Positions 1 to 11,749 of a stretch of 64,000 nt of DNA are shown here, one piece after another. Where the stretch lies: assembly GCA_936450465.1 (NCBI GenBank), contig OW388296.1, forward strand, positions 36,918,023-36,982,022. The letters are read 5' to 3'. The translations under genes and the position numbers were made by a program. The DNA comes from Gibbula magus (taxonomy: Eukaryota; Mollusca; Gastropoda; Trochida; Trochidae). Within the stretch, counting starts at the first letter, position 1. The number at the start of each line of letters is the position of its first letter. Under the pieces are notes generated by a model, which saw nothing but the letters and a program-made list of their open reading frames with translations, was not told where the DNA came from and made no database searches.

Positions 1-115
1 ATTATTTTATTAAATCTCATCATTTATTACATCGTTGTGTTGTCTTTGCACAAACAACCAGATAAATTTCCAGAATATCAATTAAGCAAAACAAATGTCT
101 TGATTTATTTGTTAT

Positions 116-690
116 TAGCTCATCGGGCCTGAAAGGCCCAATGGGCTTATGGCATAGCATGGTGTCCGGCGTCCGTCCGTCCATCCGTAAACTTTTCGCT
201 TTTTCGACTTCTTCTCCAGAACCAATACCTCGACAGAGCTGAAATTTTATGTGCAGACTCCTTGGCCAATGGGGATCCTAAATTGTAGATTTCGTGACCC
301 CATGACCTAAATGGGGTCACAGGGGTCACATCCTTAAAAACCTATTTTCATCTTCTTCTCCAGTTCCAAAAGGTCTAGAGAGCTGAAAAGTTGTGTGCAG
401 ACTCCTTGGCCAATGGGGATTCTAAATTGCAGATTTCGTGACCCTGTGACCCCAAATGGGGTCACATGGGTCACATCCTTCAAAACCTATTTTCATCTTC
501 TTCTCCAGTTCCAAAAGGTCTAGAAACGTGAACTGTTGTGTAAAGACTCTTTGGTCAAAGGTGATTCTTAATTGTAGGATTGGTGACCCTGTGACTTCAA
601 ATACGGGTCACAGGGGTCATGATCTAAAAACCTATTTTTTGCTTGTTAACATTGTATTACTTGAGATAACTTAGATAACTTAGACATAAT
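116..690 (+). repeat. Dispersed repeat family A copy, about 148-bp tandem units
   Basis: The copy opens with TTAGCTCATCGGGCCTGAAA, then GT-rich and TCCGTCC-rich sequence, and then near-identical units beginning at about 340 and 487. Each unit carries the phrases CTTCTTCTCCAGTTCCAAAA, GGGGATTCTAAATTG and GACCCCAAATGGGGTCAC. The same family recurs at 13.7, 18.3, 20.7, 28.7, 42.4, 44.1 and 46.1 kb. Short ORFs across it on both strands are repeat translations and are not called as genes. Confidence 0.85.
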
Positions 691-1240
691 GTTTTCGCCT
701 CCGTCCGTCATTCCGTTATTCCATAATTCCGTCATTCCGTCATTCCGAAATGCTTTATTTTCTCAAAAACAATATTTTCAATATTTTTTCACGAAACTTT
801 GTATTTGCTTAGACCTATAGTGATACAGTGGTGCCTTTTGCTATTTTGGTTATTCTGAATTTTTTTTTTTTCTGGTTTCCATGGAAACAATTTCATCTTA
901 GTGCATATTGGGGGTAGGGACGTTTTCCGGCCTCTATTTCAAAATCTATCCAGTATTTCTTTACGAAACTTGGTATGTGGTTAGACCTAGTGGTGGAGTG
1001 GTGCCTTTTGCTATTTTGGTTATTCTGAATTTTTTTTGTTTCTGGTTTCCATGGAAACAATTTGAACTTAGTGCATATTGGGAGTAGGGACCTTTTCCGG
1101 CCTCTATCTCCAAAACCGTTCAATATTTTTTCACCAAACTTTGTATTTGCTTAGACCTAGTGATAGAGTGGTGCCTTTTGCTACTTTGGCTATTCTGAAT
1201 TTTTTTATTTCTCATTATTAATGCAGTATTGAACTTAGTG
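690..1240 (+). repeat. Tandem repeat, 170-bp unit, about 3 copies
   Basis: The phrase GTGGTGCCTTTTGCTATTTT recurs at about 830, 1000 and 1170, which gives a 170-bp period. Each unit also carries TGGTTTCCATGGAAACAATTT and CTTTTCCGGCCTCTAT. Diverged relatives occur at about 11750-11880 and 12790-13070. The preceding stretch has short ATTCCGTC iterations. No coding signal is seen. Confidence 0.85.
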
Positions 1241-1868
1241 CTTAGCATAAGTGAAAAATAAGGGTAATATGACTAGGTTGGATTGAAAGTTGGAGGGAGG
1301 ACATCACAGTGCATCACATGCACATATTTCTAGTTTTATTCATTCATCTGCCAAAATATTCTGTGTTGAAAAGGATTACCTAATCCAAAAACGGATTGCC
1401 CGATCTACAATCGGTCTTGTACGATTTTACTGTTCACTCCGTCCCTGAATGCACTAAAATCATACATCAGTGAGACTATAAATTTGTATGGTCTTCAAAT
1501 ACACCTATCATGCATATAGCCTACATTTTGCATTTACCCAAATCAAAACCTCAAATCGACTTATTACGAATGTGTTTATGTAAATAAGTCGGAGGGTTAG
1601 GTAGAATATAGATGAACACCTCGTCAAATGACGTACTTCCGTTACTCTCAAGACCTCCCTACTCGATTAAGCAGGAGGGGCTTCAAGTGCAAGAGTGCAC
1701 ACGAGAGTGACATAAGGGTTGTTCAATAAGGATTTTGATCGCAGGTGCGACACACTAAGTTCTAAAGGAACGCAGCCCTGAAATAAAATTAACATTTATT
1801 CCTAATCATAATCTGGTACAAATTAAAGTAACCTATAGCATATAAATGCAGTGATCACAAGTACTTAC
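1241..1868. other. No gene recognised; first intron if the 1966 exon is real
   Basis: This 630-bp stretch shows no repeat family that I recognise and no long reading frame. If the minus-strand first exon at 1869-1966 is real, this is the start of its first intron. I could not identify a second exon in it. Confidence 0.4.
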
Positions 1869-1966
1869 CTTGGATTAATCAACTGAGAAAACTTGTACTT
1901 GTACTTGTCTTGTGAACTGTAAAGCTTGGTGAGATTCCTTGTCGTTGTTGTTTTGATTGCAGCCAT
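1869..1966 (-). CDS. Candidate first coding exon of an unidentified minus-strand gene
   Basis: An ATG at 1966 in a favourable context (CCAAGATGG) opens 32 codons plus two bases. It then meets a consensus splice donor, AG|GTAAGTAC, with the intron starting at 1868. The peptide begins MAAIKTTTTRNLTKLYSSQD and ends in a Lys/Tyr-rich stretch. I do not recognise the protein. The sequence is not part of a repeat family in this window, and the GC-richer stretch just upstream (about 2060-2100) could be promoter-proximal. An open frame also runs upstream of this ATG, from a possible in-frame ATG at 2083, so the start is inferred. Later exons would lie left of the window, because none was found in 1-1868. 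Confidence 0.45.
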
Positions 1967-2099
1967 CTTGGAAAAGCTATACAGCAGCAAGACAAAGGAG
2001 GCTTCTGATTGGTTCAAATCGATTGATCTGATCAGTGGCAAATATATTGCTTTATGTATACCGGCCGCCGCTAATGGCTGCAATACTGCCGAAGCGGCT

Positions 2100-2805
2100 T
2101 AAACAATAACTCACTCACTTATATATACCGGTATTGTTTGTGACAGTTGGTATGATTTGAATTGGTTATGAAAAATTATGAAAAATATTTGTTTTATCTT
2201 TCAATTGTAAAGGGCATGCAGGTTAAAAAAAATAGCAATGAATACTGAGAAGGCTTCATATTGGATAAAATTGATGGATCTTATACTAGCTCCAATTATT
2301 TGGTTAAATATGTGATATTTAAGGGATTTGATCATGAAATATTCTGAAATCTGAAAAAAGGACTTTATTGGTATTTTATTCCTTTATCATATGAAATTTC
2401 TCTTAATATCAAATGAAAATATTGTCAAAGAATTCGAATAATGTAACCTGTTCATTTTATGTAATTCAACTATTTGAGCATTATTTGAGTGTTCATAATA
2501 AAAAAATAAATAAACTAAAGCTGCAGGCAGCGTTTGGCTGGCTGCAAGCTGATCTAAAAGGTCTGATCATAAGAAGTGCGAATGCCAAGTATCAAAGAAC
2601 TATCACTGACTGATCAAATGTTAATATTTTTTAGAGGTCAGGGTCACGACTTAAAAATGTATTACCTTACCGGTAACTTAAAAATAATCATCATAATGGA
2701 TACATTTGACCAATCAAATGCTATGGCCATGGTTAATATTTTTTAAAGTCTCCCATCCTACCTAATGTGTCAGGGTCACGATTTCAAAATGTATGACTTC
2801 AACTT
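2100..2805. other. No gene recognised; part of a dispersed AGGTCA-containing repeat
   Basis: The stretch is AT-rich. From about 2580 it carries phrases (AAGTATCAAAGAACTATCAC, CAGGGTCACGA) that continue after the element at 2806-3509, so that element interrupts one repeat copy. No splice-supported coding sequence was found. Confidence 0.5.
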
Positions 2806-3509
2806 AAAGGATAGATGAAATGCATTTTTCTCAAGAATGACAGATGATTACCTCTACGTATATTGTGTATCGGAATCAATTGAGCATAAAATCGAGACAA
2901 TATACACTTGCAATTGATAATTAAGACGATTTTAATTCACCCATTTTAACACTATCGCAATTTGTTCGGCGAATCCTTTTGAAAATGCTCACTGAGGCTT
3001 GACTGTGATAAGCGATAGACGGGGCGGCTAGATAGCTTCTCCGCCGATGTCTCGTTAATTAATTAATGATAATTATCACTGCCGCTAAATGAATTTATGA
3101 GGTGTATTACATCGCCAAAAAGACATGTTTATGTAATAATTGTGTAATTGTCATCTGCGGAATTACCTAGTTGGATATCTAAACATTCGATATATGGGAA
3201 ATTTAAGTTGGTTTATTGAAGATATCTTTGTGAAATTAACAATCAAAATGTTGCGAAATTACGTTGAATTGTGACTATCGCTGAAAATCAAATTCCTCCA
3301 CATACGTCACAGAAGTCATCCCTTCACGGGTCACACCCCCGCAGACTTTCATTCTGGTCGCCGGGGCTAAATCAGGCGGTTTTTTAAAAAGCCGTATATA
3401 AGTAATTTATGGACCGATTTCAGAAATTTAAAATCGAGCAATTGTCAAATTGACATCCCATTTTAATGAATCCGATTTGGACCATATGTCATTTCATCCA
3501 TCCTTTAAA
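2806..3509. mobile_element. MITE-like DNA transposon, TIR TTTAAAGGATNGATGAAATG
   Basis: The left end reads TTAAAGGATAGATGAAATG and the right end reads CATTTCATCCATCCTTTAAA, a near-perfect inverted pair. The ends sit at TTAA, which would suit a TTAA-targeting transposon, but this short palindromic site cannot be separated from the TIR. The interior (about 700 bp) encodes nothing. The flanks on both sides belong to one repeat family, which supports an insertion. Confidence 0.65.
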
Positions 3510-3860
3510 GACAGTCATCATAATGCATACATACTTGAAGTATCAAAGGCCTATCACTGATCAATAAGAAACTATCCTCAAGGTAAAGGTTTTTGAAATT
3601 GCTTCCCATAGCAAGGTCAAGGTCACAGGTTAAGAAATTATGACCTGACCAAAATATTCTTATCACAATAGACGACAATGTTAAGGATCAGTTGCATATC
3701 ATTGACCCATCAAAAGATAAAACCAAGGTCAAGGTCAGCGGTTCAAACCTCTGAAAGGTCTCGTCACAGTACATAATCTAATCACATAGGCCTATCAAAA
3801 GTTATAGCCACGTTTAAGGAGAGATGGGACCCAGAAATCGAACTCGCTTACGGTAACATT
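3510..3860 (+). repeat. Dispersed repeat rich in AAGGTCAAGGTCAC
   Basis: This is the right-hand continuation of the repeat interrupted at 2806. AGCAAGGTCAAGGTCACAGG and CCAAGGTCAAGGTCAGCGG are present. The same phrase is dense at 14.9-15.7 kb. Confidence 0.6.
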
Positions 3861-6019
3861 TTGCGACAACAAATTATTGTAGTGAATAAGTCTTAAAATA
3901 TATGGATTACGTTGTTTGGGGCATACGCTTATCCATACACTAACGGAAAGTGCTTAAATTTTCGTAACGCCTTTTTAACGGTCATTTTACGACATGCCGC
4001 ATAACGTTATCGTCACCTATATTCGCGGTAAATATGTTACCGTGTGTGTTATTCGAATTACATACGTATATTTAGTTACTGACGAATTTAAATCGCCTGG
4101 TATAGTCAACTGATAGTTATTCTTCCATCATGCACTCTTAGATTGATAGTATGTTCAATAATGGTTACACGGTAGGCCGTCAAAGTTACACTTGAAACCA
4201 TCAAAATTGCCGTGACGTTAGGTTTTTACGTTTATGAAGGTAAATTAAAAAATGACGTTAAAGTGATGAAAAACTTCCGGTGACCCCCTATTTTTATTTC
4301 TGAATTCGTTTTGTTATTCAAATGTGCACATTATATTGCATTTTTAGCAATATCTAAAATATGTGTGTCAGTGAGAAATCCTGTTCATTATGCGAAAAAC
4401 GATGAGAAAAATGCCGTTTTTGATTAAAAAGTGCTTAATTTAATTTTGTTACTCTTTCCAGTGTCATTAATTTTCAAAATATAGACTTGCTATGCATCCC
4501 CGTGTGTAACTGAAATGTATTTGAAAGGATTCTGAGCTTATTCGTTGAAAGCGAGCGCTTCATCTAAATACATCAAATCAGTCCAAAATGGCGTAATTTC
4601 CCGACGGGAGTATTATTACTAATGCCAATAACTTTTTAAATCGTACGGTGACCCCCAAATTTTCTTACATTTTTGGATAAAAGACACAATAAACCTGCTA
4701 TTTTGAAAAAATAAACGAATTCTAAAATATTTTGTTTCATCGTCCCATCCCATAAGGTTTTTCAGGCATCCAGACAGACAGATGCAGACAAGTGACAAAT
4801 AATATCATATTGAATCTCCAATTAAAGAGCGTAAAAACATGTCCATGTCCATGTTAGAATCACTGACATGTAGGCATTGACATTGACATAATCAATGGAA
4901 CGGGTATAACAAACTAAAACAACAAATCATTTATTTCCTAATTCATCAATTGAATTGAAGCATTTAAACATTACTATGCAACAATTAGGACGTAAAGTGT
5001 ATTAAATAAACCTGCAAAAGTTTTAGAGATGTGCAGCTGGAATTGAACCCTAGATTAGATTAAAAATTTGAAATCTAGTATGTCATCAAACTTGCTACAA
5101 CATACCACACTGAGAGTGTACTGATTTAAGTAACTTGAGCCTAATGTATATGAAGGATATGGCATAAGCACAACCAATGAACAGTGTATGCTTTGAAAGT
5201 CAATATTGAATAAATCAGCTTGTAGAATAGCACTTGTAAGCAGGCTTGAAGGCATAACAAACACGACAATGAGGACAAGTGCACTTGAACAAACCTGGCA
5301 GACTGAAAGAAACATTGCATGAAAGCCGAGATTAGGGACCTGTTGTTTTTATGAAACGTAACTGTTAAAAGAATACGATGACCAAGAGATCATATTTGCT
5401 GCAGAGAATAGAAATAAGACATTAAAGAAGAAAATAGAAGGATTGGATTAAGTTGTTAATTGACCATTTTCCAGTTTCGCGAAATGAGTGGATTTAGAGT
5501 GAAGTCCCTTTGAAAAGTCACATGACCACGGGCAAGCCGTCAAAGCTTACGTTCAGTTCAACGTTATTTTGGTTACATTTTCACGCTCGCCTCGACCGAA
5601 ACATACCATGCCACAAACATTGACATGTGTCAAAGGATTAACAATCAAAAGAATTCGCTTGAAAAAGTCAATGATAGCAGTTATTTTCCTTGAAATTATC
5701 AAATGAACAAGGCTACATATATGGTGGTATTTACCTTATAACGGCATCATAGACCTACATATTATCACATATAGTATTTGTTTAATGGGATGGAAGAAAT
5801 TTTCATTTTATTAATAATACATGACATATTAACTAGGATTGCCTAAGGGCAATACTAAGGTCTTCAAGACTTCTACTTGACCTTGAGTTCCATGTTTGAT
5901 TTGAATGCTCTTTAATTCATCATTTTTTTGCTGCTTTAAAATGACCTATCAATCATGTCTATCTTCAGTAGTTTATGAACAAGCAGTCTCTAAAGCATAT
6001 ATCACCTCTTATGTGGCGC
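3861..6019. other. No gene recognised; possible degraded transposon at its left
   Basis: ATGGGAC near 3828 and GTCCCAT near 4742 could be the inner parts of decayed inverted ends of an element of about 0.93 kb, but the match is short. The region 4760-5815 shows nothing recognisable. About 5825-5900 carries a repeat (GGTCTTCAAGACTTCTACTT) whose inverted copy lies at about 17735-17800. Confidence 0.35.
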
Positions 6020-6412
6020 CTACATTATGTCATCCTCGGTTACCAATGGTTTTTGTATATGCTCCGTTACTCTCCACTATATCACCCATGGGAAATCTTA
6101 TCAGGAGAATCTGTACTCAAATTACCCGCCCTTGGCCGGCGTGACGAAGTCAGTAACCGAAGAAAATACTCAATACGATAAGACGGAAATGCTCAACTGA
6201 GATAACCGGTGAAGGATGGCTAACAAAATGACCTCGCGTGCTTTGCAACGAAAAGATATGAATGGCTCGCAGGTCCAAGCTGCGTATCGGTTTGATTGGC
6301 TCACGCCGGCCAAGGGCGGGTAATTTGAGTACAGATTTCTCTGATGAAATTTCCCCTGGACAGTAAAGGAGCATATATAAAACCATGGGTAACCGAGGAT
6401 GACATTATGTTC
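6020..6412. mobile_element. Foldback element with arms of about 120 bp
   Basis: The left arm (about 6020-6143) contains ATGTCATCCTCGGTTACC and TTACCCGCCCTTGGCCGGCG. The right arm (about 6287-6412) is its reverse complement with small differences. The roughly 140-bp loop is unique here. The reading frames at 5905-6386 are translations of these arms. Confidence 0.8.
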
Positions 6413-7916
6413 GACATTCTCATGACAAAATGGTTAACATTTTCATAATAAGGTGTAAAAACTATGTTGTGTTTCAATATTCACCTTAGTAGATGTAATC
6501 ATTATTAAGATTGAACATAGCAACTACGTTATGTTCTTATTGAATATTCAAGAAAATACTACAAAATGCTTTTTTTCGGACCCCTAGACGACTTTTGCAA
6601 TATTTGAAGGTTAACTATCAACTTTTTGATAAAGAGGTTCAACATAAAAGTTGTTGTTCATGAAAATGTGTATACATAGGTGTCAATAAATGTTCATTAA
6701 TGTAATTAGTAAGGCAGTTGTGTTCCTTTGAACTTTGATGAAAATGACGCGTACCCTCAAAACCGTGAAAGTACACAAAAAATTCAGTTTTTTCGAAATA
6801 GCAAAAAATCTTTTATAACGGCCGAAATAGGCCTAATCGATGGAGGATGTTGTTGCCCACATTCTGGTGAAAGTTTTGTGAAAATATCTTGAATAGTTTT
6901 TGAGCTATTAATGTTTAAAGTTTCAACTTCCAGGGAGGATAACTCACGAAAGAAGTCGAAATTTTAAAAAATGGCTCAACTTGATCTAAGTTAGGTCACA
7001 GGCTACAACACGCCAATTACAATAAGGATTCAGCAAATTGCTGAATCCTTAAATATAGTCACAAGTGACGATAAAAGGATTCAGCAGCATATTTGATTAA
7101 TTTCCTAATAAGAACATTATATCAGCAGTCATTCCTGAAAGTTACATGAAGATCTGTAAAAGTATTAAGCTACAGCAGCCTCTACCTGTCCATCATGTCA
7201 AACGAAAGTAGTATTTACCCCCTTTGTTTACAGTACAAAATGAAAGTCACAATTGATCAAAATAAAATGCTTATAGCATAATGGTTATGTTTATTATCAA
7301 ACTAATTATGGTTTCCCCAAAACAAAGACACACTACAAACGTGATCATTGTCAATTTAGAAAGAACGCAGAAACTGTCAAACTTAAAATACTCATAACTC
7401 GTCAGTAATGGACACTAATCTATTAATTTCAATTTTCGTATTTAGGAAAATGTTATATGTCTCTCTGGTGAGGTATTTAACAACATTCTACAAGATTTGG
7501 TTACTAAGTTATGAATTTACTAAACCTCACCAAAAACGCGAATTTTGATATTTTGAGAAATTGTAAGCTTAATTGTGGCCGAGAATGACTGTACACGAGC
7601 GATTTTATTATTGATTCATAAAGACCTTAGTCCAATCTTACTCTCCTGAAAACATCATGAATTCGACTGGTAGGTTTTTGAGTTATGTCCCTTTGAAGTT
7701 TGCGCTTTTTTAAAAATGCACCAACTTTGAGTGTTCACTGGACCTTTAATGGCTGGGCCGATTGGGCCCAAAAGCTTATTCTTGCGATTTGAGGGCAAGG
7801 GCTATGGGGCTGCAAAATCTGGTGGCATTTGCTTCAGTCGTTTTTGCTAAAAAGATGGTCAAAGTATTTTGAAATAATAATAATAAAACACGCCAATCTC
7901 AATAAGGATTCATCAC
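6413..7916. other. No gene; contains a paired CCAATnnCAATAAGGATTC module
   Basis: The phrase ACACGCCAATTACAATAAGG occurs at about 7010 and, slightly changed, at about 7888. An inverted relative is at about 13650-13700. A short hairpin, AAGGATTCAGCAAATTGCTG, starts at about 7024. These look like the ends of dispersed repeats. No coding sequence was found. Confidence 0.4.
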
Positions 7917-8640
7917 CTTGAACTTAGTACCAAAAGAACTGTGATGCTCCAATAGGGACAAGTTTTCTCGGAAACAATTACATCAAAGTGAATGACATTT
8001 AACATGGAGGTACTCCAGATGATACTCTTTATCGAGTTCGAAAACCACTTCCGAAATATTATTTTTTATGGAGTTATGGCCCTTGAATCCGAAATTGAAC
8101 TTAGTACCAAAAGAACTATGATGCTCCAATGGGGAAATTTTTTCTTGGAAACAATTCCATCTAAGTGAATGAAATTTAACATGGAGGTACTCCAGATGAT
8201 ACTCTTTATCGAGTTCGAAAACAACTTCCGAAATATTATTTTGTACGGAGTTATTGCCCTTGAATCCGAATTTGAACTTAGTACCAAAAGAACTGTGATG
8301 CTCCAATGGGGACAAGTTTTCTCGGAAACAATTACATCTAAGTGAATGAAATTTAACATGGAGGTACACCAGATGATACTCTTTATCGAGTTCGAAAACA
8401 ACTTCCAAAATATTATTTTTTACGGAGTTATGGCCCTTGAATCCGAAATTGAACTTTGTACCAAAAGAGCTGTGATGCTCCATTTGGGACAAGTTTTCTC
8501 AGCAACTATTACATCTGTGAGTCCAGATGATACTCTTCATCTAGTTCACAGTCCAGTTCCGAAATGTTATTTTTACGGAGTTATGAAGCCCTTGAATATG
8601 TAATTGAACTTGGTACAAATTACTGGTGTGATACTCTAAT
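7917..8640 (+). repeat. Tandem repeat, about 178-bp unit, about 4 copies
   Basis: TTGAACTTAGTACCAAAAGA recurs at about 7917, 8095 and 8273, and a diverged copy near 8450 is followed by a weaker one. Each unit also has GATACTCTTTATCGAGTTCG. The period is close to a multiple of three, so a 169-codon minus-strand frame stays open across the copies (7983-8492). It has no other sign of being a gene. Confidence 0.9.
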
Positions 8641-8998
8641 GGGAAAAATTAAGTTACCTGAAAAATATTACATCTGGGTGAATGAAATTTTGTAATAACA
8701 AAGCCAGTTCCAAAAATTATTTTGGACAATATTATGATGCTTGAAGCTGTTTTTTAAACATAGTACCCTTCACATCTATAATTCTCAATGGACGGATAGC
8801 AGATGGCGGGGGTATGTGAGCCATGCTCACTTTTTTCTTGTTTTAAAAGTTTAATAAATTGTAGTCTAGTTACAGTTCATTATTAACACCAATGCAAAAC
8901 CAATGAGGCCTGACATAATGGGCGCACAACTGGTTCCGTCAGAAGGCTAATGGACGAGAAGGCTGAGTGGATGTGTATTGGTCAGATGTAATTATAAG
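8641..8998. other. Repeat end with palindromic motif, otherwise nothing
   Basis: GTGAGCCATGCTCACTTTTTT lies at about 8817-8837. The same motif recurs at about 12767, so it is probably the terminus of a dispersed element. No gene was found. Confidence 0.45.
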
Positions 8999-9159
8999 AT
9001 AAATAGTTGCGTTTGTAAAATTTCCGGGATTCATTGCTATTCAACACCCGCAAATTTAGTTTAAAACCGACGGCGTTAGCCGGAGGTTTTAAACGCTGAA
9101 ATTTGCGGGTGTTGAATAGCAATGAATCCCGGAAATTTTACAAACGCAACTATTTATCG
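8999..9159. repeat. Long near-perfect hairpin, about 59-bp arms
   Basis: The left arm (about 8999-9056) and right arm (about 9101-9159) are reverse complements. They include CGGGATTCATTGCTATTCAA on the left and TTGAATAGCAATGAATCCCG on the right. The loop carries a nested GC-rich stem around CGGCGTTAGCCGG. Downstream CpG-rich sequence with several TGACGTCA-like sites resembles that next to the hairpins at 48.9 and 51.9 kb. Confidence 0.9.
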
Positions 9160-10412
9160 ATATTGTAACATGACCGTTAGTTAGCAGGCGTTTTGAAACG
9201 AACTCTCTTTTTGCGTACCCATCTCTGAGTGGAAAGGACTTTGCGACTGTTCCATTTTTGTAAGAGGTGTGGTCAGGTCAAAACAATTGTAAATACTCGG
9301 CGTAATATGTACATAAGCAACAATTTACACATAAGCTCAAATAGTGTCACTCAACTATGTTCACTTCACAATTTTCACTTATCCTTGTAGATGGGGATAA
9401 ACATTTATCTGCGACATGAACACAGTAAAAGACCTAGGAACAAAAATCTTAAACTTGCCCTAACCCATTGTGACAATGACGCTAGCATTGTGACGTCAAA
9501 ACGGTTGATCACTATGACGTCATGCCATGGCAACGGCATTCGGTAAACACAACCGCATGGAAGAAGGCGTCAAACTTGGACAAATCTTACTAGTTGAAAA
9601 CATTTTAGTTACTTGACTTTAATTAATTTTGAGAGTTATTTGTTACCTATACTGCTATACACAAGTTAGAAAATGACAATGTCACCTGTCAAATTTGAGT
9701 AAGGGGCACATATTAAGAGAAATAGAAAAATAAAATTTTGAGTCGGGCCGAATCTTGTGAACATGATGTATATGTTCGCGGTGATTCGCCCCAAGTAATT
9801 TGAGGGTATTCATTGTCATTCAACATAGGCAAATCAACCAATCAGAATCAAGAATACACCGAAATCATGTTACAATTTAGCAATAAGCAATAATTAGCAT
9901 ACAGGCTGAGTGTTCTCTACTATTCACTGACCGTCAACATATTGTACATTGTTTACAGCTGTAGGAGGTTGTAAAACCTTTTGTAATAGTCGGGCGGTTC
10001 TATAAAAACAACTCTAGTTAAATATATATATATGTATCATAAAGTTTCACAATCGGAAGATTGTCTAACTCTCAGGTAGTAAACACGGAAAAATAATTGG
10101 ATTTAGAAGTAGAAATCATCCATTTTAATGGCGAGCACTTACAGCTACACAGCCTCTTCAGGCCATACATAACGGATAAGACGTTGTCAGGCAACGTCGT
10201 CGTATATATTATGACGTCATTACATTATTACATCACAATATAAGGTAAAGACATAGACATATCAAGTTTTAAAATATATAGTTATATAAGATTCAAATAT
10301 GTATACATTTCAAAATTGATATTTAATTATATCTTTATGTTTATAGATAAAGCTTAATCATGTCGGTATGCCATATTAATTATGAAGAAGATTGTGTTTG
10401 AGAAACATGATT
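9160..10412. other. No gene recognised; TGACGT-rich flank of the 9.1-kb hairpin
   Basis: From 9470 to 9560 there are several ATTGTGACGTCA-type motifs and an ATGGCAACGGCATTCG sequence followed by GTAAAC. I considered it as a signal-peptide exon and rejected it. 10020-10330 is low-complexity AT. No coding sequence is supported. Confidence 0.4.
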
Positions 10413-10660
10413 TTTAGCTCATCAGGCCTAAAGATCCAGATGTGCTTATGGCATGGGCCGTTGTCTGTTGTCCGTCGTCCGACGTCCGTAAACTTTAAGC
10501 ATTTTCATCGTCTACTACAAAAGCACTACATCCCCAAAGCTGTAATTTGTATTTGAAAGGGTTCTCATCGCAGTGGAAAGTGTTTTCACCGCAGTGGAAA
10601 GGGTTTGCCTGAGGAAACGGTTTCTAACACGTTGGAAACCCTTTCCACCTCAACTAGTTT
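10413..10660 (+). repeat. Head of a family A copy, plus a small hairpin
   Basis: TTTTTAGCTCATCAGGCCTA at 10410 is the family A head, followed by GTCCGTCGTCCGACGTCCG. GTGGAAAGGGTTT at about 10596 pairs with AAACCCTTTCCAC at about 10636. Confidence 0.6.
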
Positions 10661-10788
10661 TTAGTCATTTTCAATTGTCTTTATTTGCAATTTTGAGACA
10701 ATAACATTTGTAAAATTGTCTTTATTGTAATGTCCCTTTGGGCAGAGAAGGTAGTTTAATAGAAATTCATGAATCAGTTTTTCACTGT

Positions 10789-10905
10789 TCATTTTGAGTA
10801 TTATGTGTTTCATTTTGAATTTTTCGTGTTTCATTTTGAGTATTATGTGTTTCATTTTGAGGTTTTCGTGTTTCACTTTAAGTTTATCGTGTTTTATTCT
10901 AGGTT
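10789..10905 (+). repeat. Minisatellite of about 21 bp, about 5 copies
   Basis: TGTTTCATTTTGAGTATTAT and close variants are repeated head to tail. The array lies in the intron just upstream of the first CUB exon and creates spurious Phe/His-rich frames. Confidence 0.85.
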
Positions 10906-11024
10906 TTCCTTATTTTCAGTGCAGTTTTCTGTGGTTTCAATGAGAGAAATGCAATAAACTATAAAAAATGTTATGTCAATTATGGGCCACCATAGACTCC
11001 ATCTTCATTTTGGTTTTTCTTCAG

Positions 11025-11272
11025 TCGATATGGACCGTTTGGCAACCTGTGGACAGGATATCACTGTGTTTGAGAACGAAGTGGTGCTGAATGGGCGCTC
11101 AAATGCTGCACCAGCCAACCCACCCCTGGAGTGCACAGTCTACCTGAAGTCTGGCTACACAGAGGCAGATGGCAGATATCGCTTGCAGATCATTATTGAG
11201 GCAATTGATATCAAAGACTGTCAGGTGCATGTCGATGTTTTCAATGGGAGAGGGGCATTTGGCAGCTATCTG
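11025..11272 (+). CDS. CUB-TM gene, exon encoding first two-thirds of the CUB domain
   Basis: The acceptor GGTTTTTCTTCAG ends at 11024 and the donor CTG|GTAAGT begins at 11273. The exon starts at codon position 2 and ends on a codon boundary, giving 82 whole codons. The peptide runs from DMDRLATCGQ to NGRGAFGSYL. Cysteines in ATCG, LECTV and KDCQV, with a strand pattern such as RYRLQIIIEAIDIKDC, match the first part of a CUB domain, an extracellular beta-sandwich for protein or ligand binding. The fourth cysteine is on the next exon (18092). A preceding exon must supply one base and probably the signal peptide. I did not find one in 1-11024. The domain call is by pattern and has not been tested with a profile. 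Confidence 0.82.
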
Positions 11273-11749
11273 GTAAGTTGTTATACAGATAGTGCAGTAG
11301 ATTTTTTTTGTTTCTTCTGGAAACATGAACAACAAACCAAAATATGTCCTATATCAATCACTATGACTATTCCTCTAAACCACAATCCAAAGAACTGAGT
11401 TTTTTCATGTTAAAAGGGTTATCTCTCTGAAATGTTATCATATTTATTTCTAAATATTGTAATTTAAATATAATTACCATTAAACTAAAACAATGGGGTT
11501 TATGGAGATAACAAATTGTTATCTTTTCTACATTGATAAAGCATACATAGCCTACACTTAGATACAGACTTGAATGTTGAAAATCAGTTTATTAGACCAT
11601 AAAATCTAATTTGTACATACCAGAAGAGTGTGGCAGTGGATTACTGACCTATTGCCAATACGGCACAGATTATTTTGAAAAATTTCAAATTACTATGTGG
11701 ATTTACATACTTCAAGTATATTTATCCCACCGGTATGTTATTACCGTGA
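11273..11749. other. Intron sequence, nothing recognised
   Basis: This is the start of the intron between the two CUB exons. The open frame that runs past 11272 to a stop at 11398 is intron read-through. Confidence 0.5.

Noticed and set aside
3820..4760. A second TIR element between ATGGGAC and GTCCCAT
   Set aside because: The inverted match is only about 10 bases with poor extension, which could be chance. It is mentioned only as a possibility in the region note.
9527..9546. ATG GCA ACG GCA TTC G followed by GTAAAC as a signal-peptide exon of the CUB gene
   Set aside because: It is too short and not hydrophobic enough. It also lies in the TGACGTCA-rich flank of a foldback element that resembles sequence at 49.1 and 52.1 kb.
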